The notes: generated by a model from the letters alone, not told the origin. Counted from the first letter of the stretch, positions 8,426-16,097 are shown. The stretch is 28,392 bases of DNA from an uncultured Cocleimonas sp. (GCA_937974135.1 CALJIH010000181.1:1-28392), one strand, 5' to 3'. Numbers and translations: made by a program.

Positions 8426-8444
8426 CTAATCATTGAACAAATGT
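8411..8444. terminator. Hairpin shared by two convergent gene ends
   Basis: ACATTTG (8411-8417) pairs with CAAATGT (8438-8444), and the enclosed GATTAGCTAATC is itself palindromic. It spans the stop codon of the DUF4124-like gene and ends one base before the stop of the minus-strand gene. AT-rich stem, no clear U-tract, so only a weak terminator candidate. Confidence 0.35.
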
Positions 8445-8900
8445 TTAAGACTTGCTTTCTAGTAACTCTTTTGCTCCTGCTCGATCAATATAAAAACTTT
8501 CTGACTTCAGAAGTGATTCATGAGTGGAATGATTATTTATAAATGGAAAAATTCGCTCCTCCATGATCAAGAGCCAATTTTCCAATGATTGCATTAATTC
8601 TTTTTCATTATCTCCGCTCATCTCAGCCTTCAATGGTTTAGCGAGTGCAACATAATTATCATCATAAATATCTCCAAATTCTTCATCGAAATATGCAGCA
8701 GAAATATCATAAAATCTAAACTGGCTTTTATATTCGAAGAAAACAAATACTGAAAGTTTATTACTAAACTCTTTATATAATCTTTTGGAAGTTTTGCTAT
8801 GCCTTTTGAATCCCTGATTTTTAAAAGCAGGCATGATATTTTCTTTGAAAATCTTATCGAAACGTTTTTTTCTTTCTTTGGTATTTATTTCTTCTGCCAT
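8445..8900 (-). CDS. Small hypothetical protein, DUF4304-like
   Basis: 151 residues with no signal peptide or membrane segment, so cytoplasmic. It begins with a charged helix (KERKKRFDKIFKENIMPAFKNQGFKRHSKT) followed by RLYKEFSNKLSVFVFFEYKSQFRFYDISAAYFD, alternating strands typical of the DUF4304 fold, where a helix ending in GFK-x-x-x-x-T/S precedes a beta-sheet. I recognise the pattern only moderately. AT-rich. It lies between the inverted repeat pair (copy C) and the convergent DUF4124-like gene; nothing in the context suggests a role. Confidence 0.65.
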   Translation of the reverse strand: MAEEINTKERKKRFDKIFKENIMPAFKNQGFKRHSKTSKRLYKEFSNKLSVFVFFEYKSQFRFYDISAAYFDEEFGDIYDDNYVALAKPLKAEMSGDNEKELMQSLENWLLIMEERIFPFINNHSTHESLLKSESFYIDRAGAKELLESKS

Positions 8901-8995
8901 AGTTTTTAATCATTTAAAGATATCAAAATTTTTATAAGTGCTAGGAGTCATCACTAAGAATAATAGTTTTCCTGATAAAAACGTTAAATGCATAA

Positions 8996-9062
8996 AAAAA
9001 GACACCCCCCCACTTTTCAACTGTTTTACTTAAAAACAGCTAAAAGTAGGGGGGTGTCTTTT
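8996..9062. repeat. Dispersed C-rich repeat, copy C: two inverted copies forming a long hairpin
   Basis: Left arm (8996-9017) reads A5 then GACACCCCCCCACTTTT; right arm (9042-9062) reads AAAAGTAGGGGGGTGTC then T4. The arms pair almost perfectly. The stem continues with CTGTTTT (9021-9027) against AAAACAG (9033-9039), leaving a 5-base loop. A/T tracts flank both sides, so either strand would produce a GC-core stem followed by U residues, a bidirectional terminator shape. It begins 24 bases after the rpoH stop and probably ends the rpoH transcript. The only locus here with both orientations. Confidence 0.85.
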
Positions 9063-9086
9063 AAAATATGTTTAAGTATTAATTTA

Positions 9087-9965
9087 TTAAGCTGCTAAAA
9101 CTACCGCTGCTTTTAATTTATCAATCGCGTTACTTTCAATTTGACGAATACGCTCGGCTGATACGCTGTATTTAGCGGCAAGATCCTGCAATGTCGCTTT
9201 CTCGTCTACTAACCAACGACACGCCAAAATATCTTTACTTCGATCGTCTAACGAAGACATCGCATCAGTAAATAACTTCTTAGTGTGCGAATCCCAATCT
9301 GATGATTCTAGTAATTCAGATGGATCATCAACTTGTTCAGATTCTAAGTATTGATTTGGTGAGTAAGAATCGTCTTCATCCGTATCAGCAGATAAATCGA
9401 AACCAATATCTTGGCCAGACATACGTTTTTCCATCTCAAGTACGTCTTTATTCGTCACACCTAAATCTTTAGCAATATCAGATACTTCGTCTTGATTCAT
9501 CCATGCTAAACGCTTCTTTTTACTTCTTAAATTGAAGAATAGTTTACGTTGCGCTTTGGTTGTCGCCACTTTAACGATTTTCCAGTTCTTAAGAATAAAC
9601 TCGTGAATTTCTGCACGAATCCAATGAACCGCGAATGATACGAGACGTACATTAACTTCTGGATCAAAACGTTTAACCGCTTTCATCAAACCAACATTAC
9701 CTTCTTGAACAAGGTCTGCTAGTGGCAAGCCATAACCGCTATAACCACGTGCAACTTTAATTACAAAACGTAGGTTATGCATAATTAGCTGACTTGCAGC
9801 TTGAAGATCATCGTTATCACGTAATTTTACGGCTAACGCATGTTCTTCTGATTTCTTTAACACAGGAATTTCGCGAACAGACTGTATGTAGCTTTCAAGG
9901 CTGCCTGAAAGAACTGGCATAGTTGTAGCGACTGCATCTGTTCTAATTGCTGGTGTATTTGTCAT
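9087..9965 (-). CDS. rpoH: RNA polymerase sigma factor RpoH (sigma-32)
   Basis: 292 residues, close to the E. coli length. It directs RNA polymerase to heat-shock promoters. Region 1.2/2 runs from about residue 23, with the core-binding DLVQEGNVGLMKAVKRFDPE (84-103) and the DNA-melting FAVHWIRAEIHEFILKNW. The RpoH-specific box QRKLFFNLR (139-147) separates it from RpoD and RpoS. The C-terminal helix-turn-helix is LAAKYSVSAERIRQIESNAIDKLK. A good ribosome site (AAGGA) precedes the ATG. Upstream lies an exact HrcA operator, which suggests control by HrcA as well as the usual sigma-32 controls. Confidence 0.97.
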   Translation of the reverse strand: MTNTPAIRTDAVATTMPVLSGSLESYIQSVREIPVLKKSEEHALAVKLRDNDDLQAASQLIMHNLRFVIKVARGYSGYGLPLADLVQEGNVGLMKAVKRFDPEVNVRLVSFAVHWIRAEIHEFILKNWKIVKVATTKAQRKLFFNLRSKKKRLAWMNQDEVSDIAKDLGVTNKDVLEMEKRMSGQDIGFDLSADTDEDDSYSPNQYLESEQVDDPSELLESSDWDSHTKKLFTDAMSSLDDRSKDILACRWLVDEKATLQDLAAKYSVSAERIRQIESNAIDKLKAAVVLAA

Positions 9966-10008
9966 AGTTTTCCTTAATCCCCTGATAATATCTCAGTAAT
10001 TTGTGCCT

Positions 10009-10038
10009 ATTTTAGCACTCAAACGGTTAGAGTGCTAA
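10009..10038 (-). promoter_or_regulatory. Possible rpoH promoter overlapping the HrcA site
   Basis: On the minus strand TTAGCA (-35, 4 of 6 matches) and TAAAAT (-10, 5 of 6) lie 18 bases apart. Transcription would begin about 37 bases upstream of the rpoH ATG. The spacer is largely the operator below, so HrcA binding would occlude the polymerase. Prediction from consensus matching only. Confidence 0.4.
10012..10038. promoter_or_regulatory. CIRCE element, HrcA operator, upstream of rpoH
   Basis: TTAGCACTC, nine bases, GAGTGCTAA: an exact match to the CIRCE consensus in both half-sites and spacing. It ends 47 bases before the rpoH start. CIRCE is the binding site of the heat-shock repressor HrcA and normally precedes groESL or dnaK. 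Nothing else in this gap would use it, since hemL ends on the other side at 10137. Confidence 0.95.
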
Positions 10039-10136
10039 TTTACCTTTTAGTTCCCGATAAATAGTAATTATTTATTTAAATGAATTACTTAAAGGCACTT
10101 AATCACATTTATACAGCTATGACCTTTAATCAGAGC

Positions 10137-11429
10137 TTAATCGGGGTTAGCAATTGAGGCAAATGTCAGGCTAGCAGCAGCTAAGGTATCAGTAATATCT
10201 TGTTTGGTATGGGCAGATGACATAAACCCCGCTTCATAAGCAGATGGAGCAAGATTAACCCCTTGGAATAACATGCCGTGGAAGAATTGATTAAACTTTT
10301 CGATATCACATCTTGAAACCTGTTCAAAATTTGCAATATTTTCCTCTTCACTAAAGAACAAGCCAAACATTCCACCGACGCGATTATTAGTCATTGAAAC
10401 ATCATTTTCTTTTGCAACCTTCATCATACCTTCTACGAACATTTGAGTTTTTTGTTTTAAGTCTTCATAGAATCCATCACGAGTAATAATTTCCAGCATT
10501 TTTAGCCCTGCAGTCATCGCTAATGGATTCCCTGATAGCGTTCCTGCCTGGTATACAGGGCCAAGTGGTGATAAATGACTCATGACATCTTTACGCCCAC
10601 CAAACGCTGCTGCGGGCAAACCACCACCAATGATTTTACCCAAGGCCGTAAGATCAGGCTTGATGTTGTAAACGGCTTGAGCACCACCCAGTGCTACTCG
10701 AAAACCTGTCATCACTTCATCAAATATCAATAAGGATCCGTGTTCATCACAGACTTCACGCAAACTTTCTAGGAAACCAGGAACGGGTGGGATACAGTTC
10801 ATATTGCCAGAGACTGGCTCGACGATGATACAGGCAATTTTATCGCCCATTTTTGCGAATAGATCACGCACTTGCTGCGGATTATTGTAATCCAAAGTGA
10901 TGGTATGTTTTGCGAAATCTTCGGGGACACCTGGTGAATTTGGCTCACCAAAGGTTAATGCACCAGAACCCGCTTTTACTAGTAATGAATCACTATGCCC
11001 GTGATAGCCACCTTCAAACTTTACTATGCTGTCGCGACCAGTAAAACCGCGCGCAAGACGAATCGCCGACATGGTTGCTTCAGTGCCTGAATTCACCATA
11101 CGTAGCAATTCGATTGAAGGAACTAACTCTGCGACCTTTTCTGCCATTTCTACTTCAATGGCGGTAGGTGCACCGTAGCTCAAACCATTATCTGCGGCGG
11201 CTTTAACTGCTTCAATCACTTCTTGATTCGCATGACCTGCAATCATCGGCCCCCATGATCCAACATAATCAATATAACGGTTATCATCGACATCGTAGAT
11301 ATACGCACCCTTTGCACTTTTTATAAATAGGGGTGTTCCGCCTACGCTTTTAAACGCACGCACAGGCGAATTTACACCACCAGGAATGGATTTTTGCGCA
11401 GCTGCAAAGAGGTCTTGTGATTTTTTCAT
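10137..11429 (-). CDS. hemL: Glutamate-1-semialdehyde 2,1-aminomutase
   Basis: 430 residues. This PLP enzyme makes 5-aminolevulinate from glutamate-1-semialdehyde in the C5 route to heme. The family start (SIPGGVNSPVRAFKSVGG, 14-31), VNSGTEATMSAIRLARGFTGRD (112-133), FEGGYHGHSD (138-147), IFDEVMTGFRV (235-245) and TALGKIIGGGLP (261-272) are all present; Lys265 forms the Schiff base. It stands alone between rpoH and the GTPase gene, with a 282-base upstream gap containing a structured segment and repeat copy D. Confidence 0.98.
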   Translation of the reverse strand: MKKSQDLFAAAQKSIPGGVNSPVRAFKSVGGTPLFIKSAKGAYIYDVDDNRYIDYVGSWGPMIAGHANQEVIEAVKAAADNGLSYGAPTAIEVEMAEKVAELVPSIELLRMVNSGTEATMSAIRLARGFTGRDSIVKFEGGYHGHSDSLLVKAGSGALTFGEPNSPGVPEDFAKHTITLDYNNPQQVRDLFAKMGDKIACIIVEPVSGNMNCIPPVPGFLESLREVCDEHGSLLIFDEVMTGFRVALGGAQAVYNIKPDLTALGKIIGGGLPAAAFGGRKDVMSHLSPLGPVYQAGTLSGNPLAMTAGLKMLEIITRDGFYEDLKQKTQMFVEGMMKVAKENDVSMTNNRVGGMFGLFFSEEENIANFEQVSRCDIEKFNQFFHGMLFQGVNLAPSAYEAGFMSSAHTKQDITDTLAAASLTFASIANPD

Positions 11430-11545
11430 AATGGTACCGAATTTAAATTTAATGGTGAATTTAAACAGATTCTTATATGTTTTTAAATCTACATGCTCTA
11501 TTTAAATGTTATTTAAGATATAACCATTATTAAGTAAAAGCATAT

Positions 11546-11568
11546 AAAAGTGGGGGGGTGTCTTTTTT
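11546..11568 (-). repeat. Dispersed C-rich repeat, copy D
   Basis: AAAAGTGGGGGGGTGTC followed by six T on the plus strand. The C-rich strand is the coding strand of the GTPase gene whose stop is 144 bases upstream. It shares the C7A variant (rather than C6TA) with the left arm of copy C. Single copy. Confidence 0.8.
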
Positions 11569-11592
11569 ATTATATTTGGGATGATCACTGAA

Positions 11593-11689
11593 CCTTCCTC
11601 AATATTTCCTTACGGAAATTGTTCTACTACCTCCTTAACTCCTACAGAGTCTAAGGAGGTACCTCACTTTTAGGACATATTGAATAAGG
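11593..11689 (-). other. Candidate structured RNA (three-way junction) between the GTPase gene and hemL
   Basis: On the minus strand a 13-position outer stem joins 11689-11677 to 11605-11593 with one mismatch and one G-U pair. It encloses two hairpins. The first (11660-11629) has 13 pairs, one bulge and a 5-base loop. The second (about 11618-11605) has a UUUCC/GGAAA stem closed by GUAA, a GNRA tetraloop only on the minus strand. I do not recognise a known riboswitch or sRNA family. It could be a 3' UTR element of the GTPase transcript, a leader for hemL, or the remains of a small mobile element whose ends are the outer stem. Confidence 0.45.
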
Positions 11690-11711
11690 CCTATTTCAAT
11701 CTGCTATTTTA

Positions 11712-13151
11712 TTAATCGTTTTGATTATTCTTACCCGCTGGACTGGTGTATTGATCATTTAGGGTTTGCACATATTGATCAATATCACTGCGAATGCCAT
11801 CAAGCTTAGTGCGGATTTTCATATTCCAACCGGTAGGTTTAGTTGAAAATATACTGTGCCTCCAGCGTGTATTTCTTCTGAATGCATTCGCGATACTGCC
11901 GAAACTATCTTCGCTAGGCAGCTTTTTCGCAATACCATTTACTAACTTACCGCGAATAAACATGTGAATCAGATAAAAGATAAACAGTGGAATTCCAAAC
12001 GCCGCGATAGTTAAAGGAGTGCTGGCTTTTACTGTTTCTAGCCATGGTGGGTTAAAATTGAATCCTTGCCAGTATCCTAGGAATACTGAGAGTACTAACA
12101 AACCAATGATTAATGGAATGAAAATAACTAAATCAGTAAGAATTACGCGTTTCTTCCAACGTTGTTTGGCTGCTTGAATCTGTGGCACCACTTGTTGTTC
12201 TAGTTGATTTGAAAGCGATTCCATACTGCCAATAATTCGATAAACACGTTCGATATGAATATCATCCATACGTTTCATAATTTCGGCATAGTCGGTATTA
12301 CGCTTACTCACATAACGTTCCCAAACGACCTTATCCTCAACGGGTGTTGCTAATTTATCATTGAAGATTACGTAAAAACGGCCGGAGTTTAGGCCATTTT
12401 GTACCAATGCTTTTTGCCACGATGCAACGATATCTTCCATATTATCGTCGTTCGCAGAGGTGTCAATTTGATTTAAGATAAACAAGAATTTACTATTATC
12501 GTTACGTCGTTGTGATCCACGCACTAAATGCTCTAAAGTATCTTGCATTGCGCCCGGTTCTGGATGACGTGCATCAAATAACACCAAAACTAAATCTGAT
12601 AATTCGATGATGTGGTCGGTAATTTTTAGTGTTTCTTTGCGTTGTTCATCCGCATCGAAGCCCGGAGAGTCGATCATGATTTTGCCACGCAAATTCTCAC
12701 TAGGCACCACTTTCATTTGTAAGTAGTTATCTATTCTGGAACCTGCACCTTGAGCTACTGCTTCTATGTTTTCACTCATTTGATAGAACGGAAAACGCGG
12801 GTCGCTATCTAATGCGATACCGGGTAAAGTTTTTACATCTGATTCACCACCGTAACTTAATACCGTGAATTTATCATCGACTGCTTGATTGCCAGATTGT
12901 TGAACATCTACACCTAAATAAGTATTGATAAAACTCGATTTACCCGCAGAAAAGGTTCCTAATACAGAAACTAATGGCCACCATGAAATTTGTGTTGCAT
13001 ACGATTCATCACCATTGATTAGGCCCATTTTTTGAGCAACTTTATCTAATTCACGATAACGTTTTACTACTGAGACTAAGACGGGGTTTTCAGTTTTGAG
13101 ATGTTTTTGCAAAAGCTCAAGACGATTTTGCATTCTCTTTGCTGGTGTCAT
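11712..13151 (-). CDS. Dynamin-like membrane GTPase
   Basis: 479 residues. P-loop GTFSAGKSSFIN (65-76), switch/G3 DSPGFD (161-166) and G4 NQID (227-230, a variant of NKxD) define a dynamin/EHD-type GTPase domain. FSAGKSSFIN matches that family rather than Era- or Obg-type GTPases. A helical segment follows (about 285-335), then two transmembrane helices (about 336-360 and 380-399) and a basic cytoplasmic tail. Such proteins bind or remodel membranes, but the particular job is unknown. An inverted repeat lies in its leader. The stop is followed by the structured segment and repeat copy D. Confidence 0.85.
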   Translation of the reverse strand: MTPAKRMQNRLELLQKHLKTENPVLVSVVKRYRELDKVAQKMGLINGDESYATQISWWPLVSVLGTFSAGKSSFINTYLGVDVQQSGNQAVDDKFTVLSYGGESDVKTLPGIALDSDPRFPFYQMSENIEAVAQGAGSRIDNYLQMKVVPSENLRGKIMIDSPGFDADEQRKETLKITDHIIELSDLVLVLFDARHPEPGAMQDTLEHLVRGSQRRNDNSKFLFILNQIDTSANDDNMEDIVASWQKALVQNGLNSGRFYVIFNDKLATPVEDKVVWERYVSKRNTDYAEIMKRMDDIHIERVYRIIGSMESLSNQLEQQVVPQIQAAKQRWKKRVILTDLVIFIPLIIGLLVLSVFLGYWQGFNFNPPWLETVKASTPLTIAAFGIPLFIFYLIHMFIRGKLVNGIAKKLPSEDSFGSIANAFRRNTRWRHSIFSTKPTGWNMKIRTKLDGIRSDIDQYVQTLNDQYTSPAGKNNQND

Positions 13152-13175
13152 ACCAATTCCTTTTATCCTTTGTTA

Positions 13176-13200
13176 ACTTTGTATTGATAAAATACAAAGT
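13176..13200. promoter_or_regulatory. Inverted repeat in the leader of the GTPase gene
   Basis: ACTTTGTAT (13176-13184) and ATACAAAGT (13192-13200) are perfect inverted 9-mers with a 7-base spacer, 25 bases before the GTPase start codon. It could be a repressor operator or an mRNA hairpin; the absence of a U-tract and the position upstream of the gene argue against a terminator. Confidence 0.45.
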
Positions 13201-13314
13201 CAGAAGACACTTATGATTTGCAGACTAAAAAACTAGTTTTGATATTTTTAAAAATTTATAAGAATCAGAGTCTGTTTCATTATTTGATATTATTTTGCCG
13301 GATGAAATAAAAAC

Positions 13315-13342
13315 ACATGAGCACTGTATTTAGTGCTCATGT
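13315..13342 (-). terminator. Terminator of the TPR membrane protein gene
   Basis: ACATGAGCACT (13315-13325) pairs with AGTGCTCATGT (13332-13342), an 11-bp perfect stem with a 6-base loop. On the minus strand it is followed by GTTTTTATTT. It starts 13 bases after the stop at 13356. Confidence 0.85.
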
Positions 13343-13355
13343 TTCTCTTTAATTT

Positions 13356-14399
13356 TTATTTTCCTGCTTGTAGCTTATTGTGAATTTCAGTGGCTTTATC
13401 TGGAAAGAATAATCCAATGAATCCAACCATATTTGCTACTTTATCTGCTTTTCCTGCTTCGATCATTGGCATAGAGATTTCTGCATAAAGCTCAGCCGCT
13501 TTCTTAGGGAAACCTTGGCGCCAATACACATTACCTAGCTCACCTTTGTAATCTACTACATCCGGGCTTGCATTAATTAGTTGCTGATAAATTTCTGCTG
13601 ATTCCTCAAGACCATTATTCCAATATGCTTCGCGTGCCATAAGGAGTAACTCATCTGTACTCATTTCGGTGAATTGAGTTTCTGTAACAGCTGTTGCAGT
13701 TTCAGCCTCAGAAGGTGCATCTGTTGAAGAAGCTGTTTCAGTCGTTTCGGTTGAAGCTACTTCTTCTTTAGACTCTGATTCTTGAGTTTCGGGTTTTTCT
13801 TCGCTTTCAGACATAACCGTTACTGGTTTGTTTAAAGCTGGGTCAACACCATGCTCTTTGAAATAATTAGCAGCGCTACTTTCTGTAGTGTCCGCAGCCT
13901 GTGTTACTTCTGCTGTTGTGCTTGTGGCTTCATCACTTGCTACTTTCTCGGCATCTTTTGTTGAATCAACAACTTCTGTTTTTACTTCTTCGACAACGGC
14001 TTCTTCAGTTGTTTTAACTTCTTCTTTTATATCTGTTGCTTCTTTTTTAACTTCTTCAGCTACTGTCTCTTCAGTTGCTTTGATCTCACCTTCGGTTTTC
14101 TTAGCCTCTTCAGCTGGAGTATCGTCTTCGGCAACTTTAGCTTCCGTAGAATTTTCTTCGGCTTTTTTTGCCTCACCATCAACCAATGAACTTGTTAATG
14201 TAGAAGGTTCAATTTTGGGTGCTTTAGTAATATCTACTTCACTTGATTCGGCTTTTTGTGCTTCAGTTGAATCAGCAATACCAGCATCTTTGTCTGCAGA
14301 TCCACCACCAGTCATGCTAAATAAAATAGCAGCTATAGCTAAAAGATATACAGCAACGATTAGAATGGGGTGTTTCATTAACCAACGAAAAATATGCAT
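13356..14399 (-). CDS. Single-pass membrane protein with acidic linker and C-terminal TPR-like repeats
   Basis: 347 residues. A short cytoplasmic start (MHIFRWLMKHP) leads into one membrane helix (about 10-29). About 200 residues of Glu/Ala/Thr/Lys-rich low-complexity linker follow, including two tandem versions of a TEExVxEEVKxE unit. The C-terminal 100 residues form alpha-helical repeats resembling TPR (LLLMAREAYWNNGLEESAEIYQQLINASP, then VVDYKGELGNVYWRQGFPKKAAELYAEI). This layout places a protein-binding module in the periplasm at the end of a flexible tether. A ribosome site AGGAG precedes the ATG. The specific function is not recognisable. The next gene upstream codes for a protein of the same architecture without the TPR part. 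Confidence 0.75.
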   Translation of the reverse strand: MHIFRWLMKHPILIVAVYLLAIAAILFSMTGGGSADKDAGIADSTEAQKAESSEVDITKAPKIEPSTLTSSLVDGEAKKAEENSTEAKVAEDDTPAEEAKKTEGEIKATEETVAEEVKKEATDIKEEVKTTEEAVVEEVKTEVVDSTKDAEKVASDEATSTTAEVTQAADTTESSAANYFKEHGVDPALNKPVTVMSESEEKPETQESESKEEVASTETTETASSTDAPSEAETATAVTETQFTEMSTDELLLMAREAYWNNGLEESAEIYQQLINASPDVVDYKGELGNVYWRQGFPKKAAELYAEISMPMIEAGKADKVANMVGFIGLFFPDKATEIHNKLQAGK

Positions 14400-14437
14400 T
14401 TAATAATTCTCCTAAATTTACGTTCTACACTTTAACC

Positions 14438-14455
14438 GTATTTGCATACAAATAC
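14438..14455. promoter_or_regulatory. Inverted repeat upstream of the TPR membrane protein gene
   Basis: GTATTTG and CAAATAC separated by CATA, 39 bases before the start codon. Possible operator or small leader hairpin. It shares TTTGTAT with the repeat ahead of the GTPase gene, which may be chance in AT-rich DNA. Confidence 0.3.
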
Positions 14456-14508
14456 ATACGCTAAAATATAATTTAATAGTTAATATGGCTTAAGCCATAG
14501 TTTTTAAT

Positions 14509-15267
14509 TTACTGTGCTTTAACGGGTTCGCTCATTGGTAACATCGATTCCATCAAATAAGGTGGCATCGGAGCAATGTAATAACCACCGTTATACATAG
14601 GCATTTGTTGATAATTATAGTCAGCAGACACTGTTGTCGGTGCAAACTTATCACTGTTATCCGTTACAACCTGCTGTGGGTCTTCACCTTGTATGCCATC
14701 TGGTGTCGTAGGCATCATTTTAAAGACTACTTCACCTTTTTCTACACTTTTAAATTCACCCAGTTTTTGATCCATCCAAATAGGTTGAATCAAATGATTC
14801 AATAAATCGTGCTGAGTTGATGTTGCCATAACTTTTATTGACTCAGCCTTAATAGGCTCTTCAATTTTTTCATCATTTTTAGCGATCACAGATTCTTCAT
14901 TTTCTGCTGTTTTCTCAGAAGTTATATGGTCCTCATCTTTTGTTTCAGATTTACTATAAGGCCCTTCTGGTGCAGCAATTTCTTTAGGTTCTTGGGTTAT
15001 GAGTGTAGCTTTTTCGTTATTGTTAGAGACACCGTCTTCCTCAGTGCTCTTTATTGCAACCGATTCAACAGATTCTTCTTTCGAAGTTTCAGTTGCCTCT
15101 GTTGCTTCAGTTTTTACAACTGCCTCAGCTTCTACTTCAGTCTTTAAAGTTTCAACAACTTCTTTTTGTTTTTTTGGTGCTATATCACGATCAGTCATCA
15201 ACATCAGAATTGCAACTATAGCTGTCGCCGCAATAACTAATAGTGTTCCACTTTTAAATTGATTCAT
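14509..15267 (-). CDS. Membrane-anchored acidic low-complexity protein, unknown
   Basis: 252 residues. One N-terminal membrane helix (about residues 7-23), then a Glu/Lys/Thr/Ala-rich linker to about residue 140. A short possibly folded segment follows (HDLLNHLIQPIWMDQKLGEFKSVEKGEVVFKMMP), and the tail is rich in Tyr, Met and Pro (YNYQQMPMYNGGYYIAPMPPY). The ATG has a fair ribosome site (AGGTAA). I recognise no family. It follows the pseudopilin genes by 236 bases and precedes the TPR protein by 109 bases on the same strand, so an envelope role linked to secretion is possible but unproven. A small TATGGC/GCCATA hairpin (14484-14499) follows the stop. Confidence 0.65.
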   Translation of the reverse strand: MNQFKSGTLLVIAATAIVAILMLMTDRDIAPKKQKEVVETLKTEVEAEAVVKTEATEATETSKEESVESVAIKSTEEDGVSNNNEKATLITQEPKEIAAPEGPYSKSETKDEDHITSEKTAENEESVIAKNDEKIEEPIKAESIKVMATSTQHDLLNHLIQPIWMDQKLGEFKSVEKGEVVFKMMPTTPDGIQGEDPQQVVTDNSDKFAPTTVSADYNYQQMPMYNGGYYIAPMPPYLMESMLPMSEPVKAQ

Positions 15268-15503
15268 TTTTGTTACCTATTAGGTTTGGTGTTTAGTAGC
15301 TTTTCTTAGCTTAAAAGATCATTTTTTCACTATAGCTTGAGTAATTTTTATTTTGGATAATTACTAAAGATCTTTATAACGTTAAAAAAGACTGAAATAA
15401 AAAATTTAGGGGTTATGCCATCTTTTAACAAGATTTAAAGCTTAGCGTTAATTAATTTTATTGTCTAATTTAAGAGTACCATTTCAATATAAAAATTCAC
15501 ATT

Positions 15504-16097
15504 TTACTGCACAGGTATCAGACGCTGTATTTTTCCCCATTGCTTGTGTTCTATATTGATTTCTACTGCTCTTGGTATCTCTTTAAGTTCTCTCCAGTTT
15601 TCTTGCCATTCATTATTTTTATCTAATAATCTAAGCTCAAATGACTCAATATCTTTCAGTAATTTCATGCTATTAGGCTCCAAGTTAATATGATCAACTA
15701 ATGCCCATGTTTTTCTCACTAACGTTTTTTCTTCAAGATCGTATCTGACCCTTTGTAATGAACTTCTTTTTATACCGATAGGATTAGGGTTTCCCGCGCG
15801 CGTAAATTCAATCAACCCTTCGGAGTCCAAGCCATATTCAAATGCTTTTGCAAATTCGTTAAAACCTGTGCTTCTTGGTCGAGGTACGAGTTGCCGCATA
15901 TCTCTCTCTAAAAACATCATAGTGCGTTGTAATTCTTTTAATTGTTTTTCTTGGTTTGCAATCACTTCATTACCAGTAATGACATTGGATAATCCAGCGT
16001 AAGCCATTACTGACATCAAAGAAAAGATAGTCATCGCTATCAATAACTCTAACAAAGTAAAACCTTGAGCCGATTTTATATCTATACAATTTTTCAT
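15504..16097 (-). CDS. gspJ: Type II secretion minor pseudopilin GspJ
   Basis: 197 residues. Prepilin leader ends at Gly12 with cleavage before Phe13 (QGFTLLELLIAMTIFSLMSVMAYAGL); Glu17 is the conserved Glu5 of the mature pseudopilin. The segment ELQRTMMFLERDMRQLVPRP is characteristic of GspJ, and ERDMRQL separates it from GspH and GspI. GspJ forms the tip complex of the pseudopilus with GspI and GspK. Its start overlaps the gspI stop by four bases (ATGA). The usual next gene, gspK, is not found downstream. Confidence 0.92.
   Translation of the reverse strand: MKNCIDIKSAQGFTLLELLIAMTIFSLMSVMAYAGLSNVITGNEVIANQEKQLKELQRTMMFLERDMRQLVPRPRSTGFNEFAKAFEYGLDSEGLIEFTRAGNPNPIGIKRSSLQRVRYDLEEKTLVRKTWALVDHINLEPNSMKLLKDIESFELRLLDKNNEWQENWRELKEIPRAVEINIEHKQWGKIQRLIPVQ

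Noticed and set aside
11321..11340. AATAGGGGTGTTCC inside hemL resembles the dispersed repeat.
   Set aside because: It lies within a conserved hemL coding segment (FIKSAKGAY side), has only four G and no CTTTT end; chance similarity.
13888..14403. Ser/Thr/Val-rich 171-residue plus-strand open frame opposite the acidic TPR protein.
   Set aside because: It is the antisense shadow of Glu/Ala/Thr codons in the minus-strand gene, with no ribosome site or domain.
15340..15372. AGTAATT/AATTACT inverted repeat in the gap after gspJ.
   Set aside because: Only A-T pairs around a long loop in AT-rich DNA, with no U-tract; not enough for a terminator.
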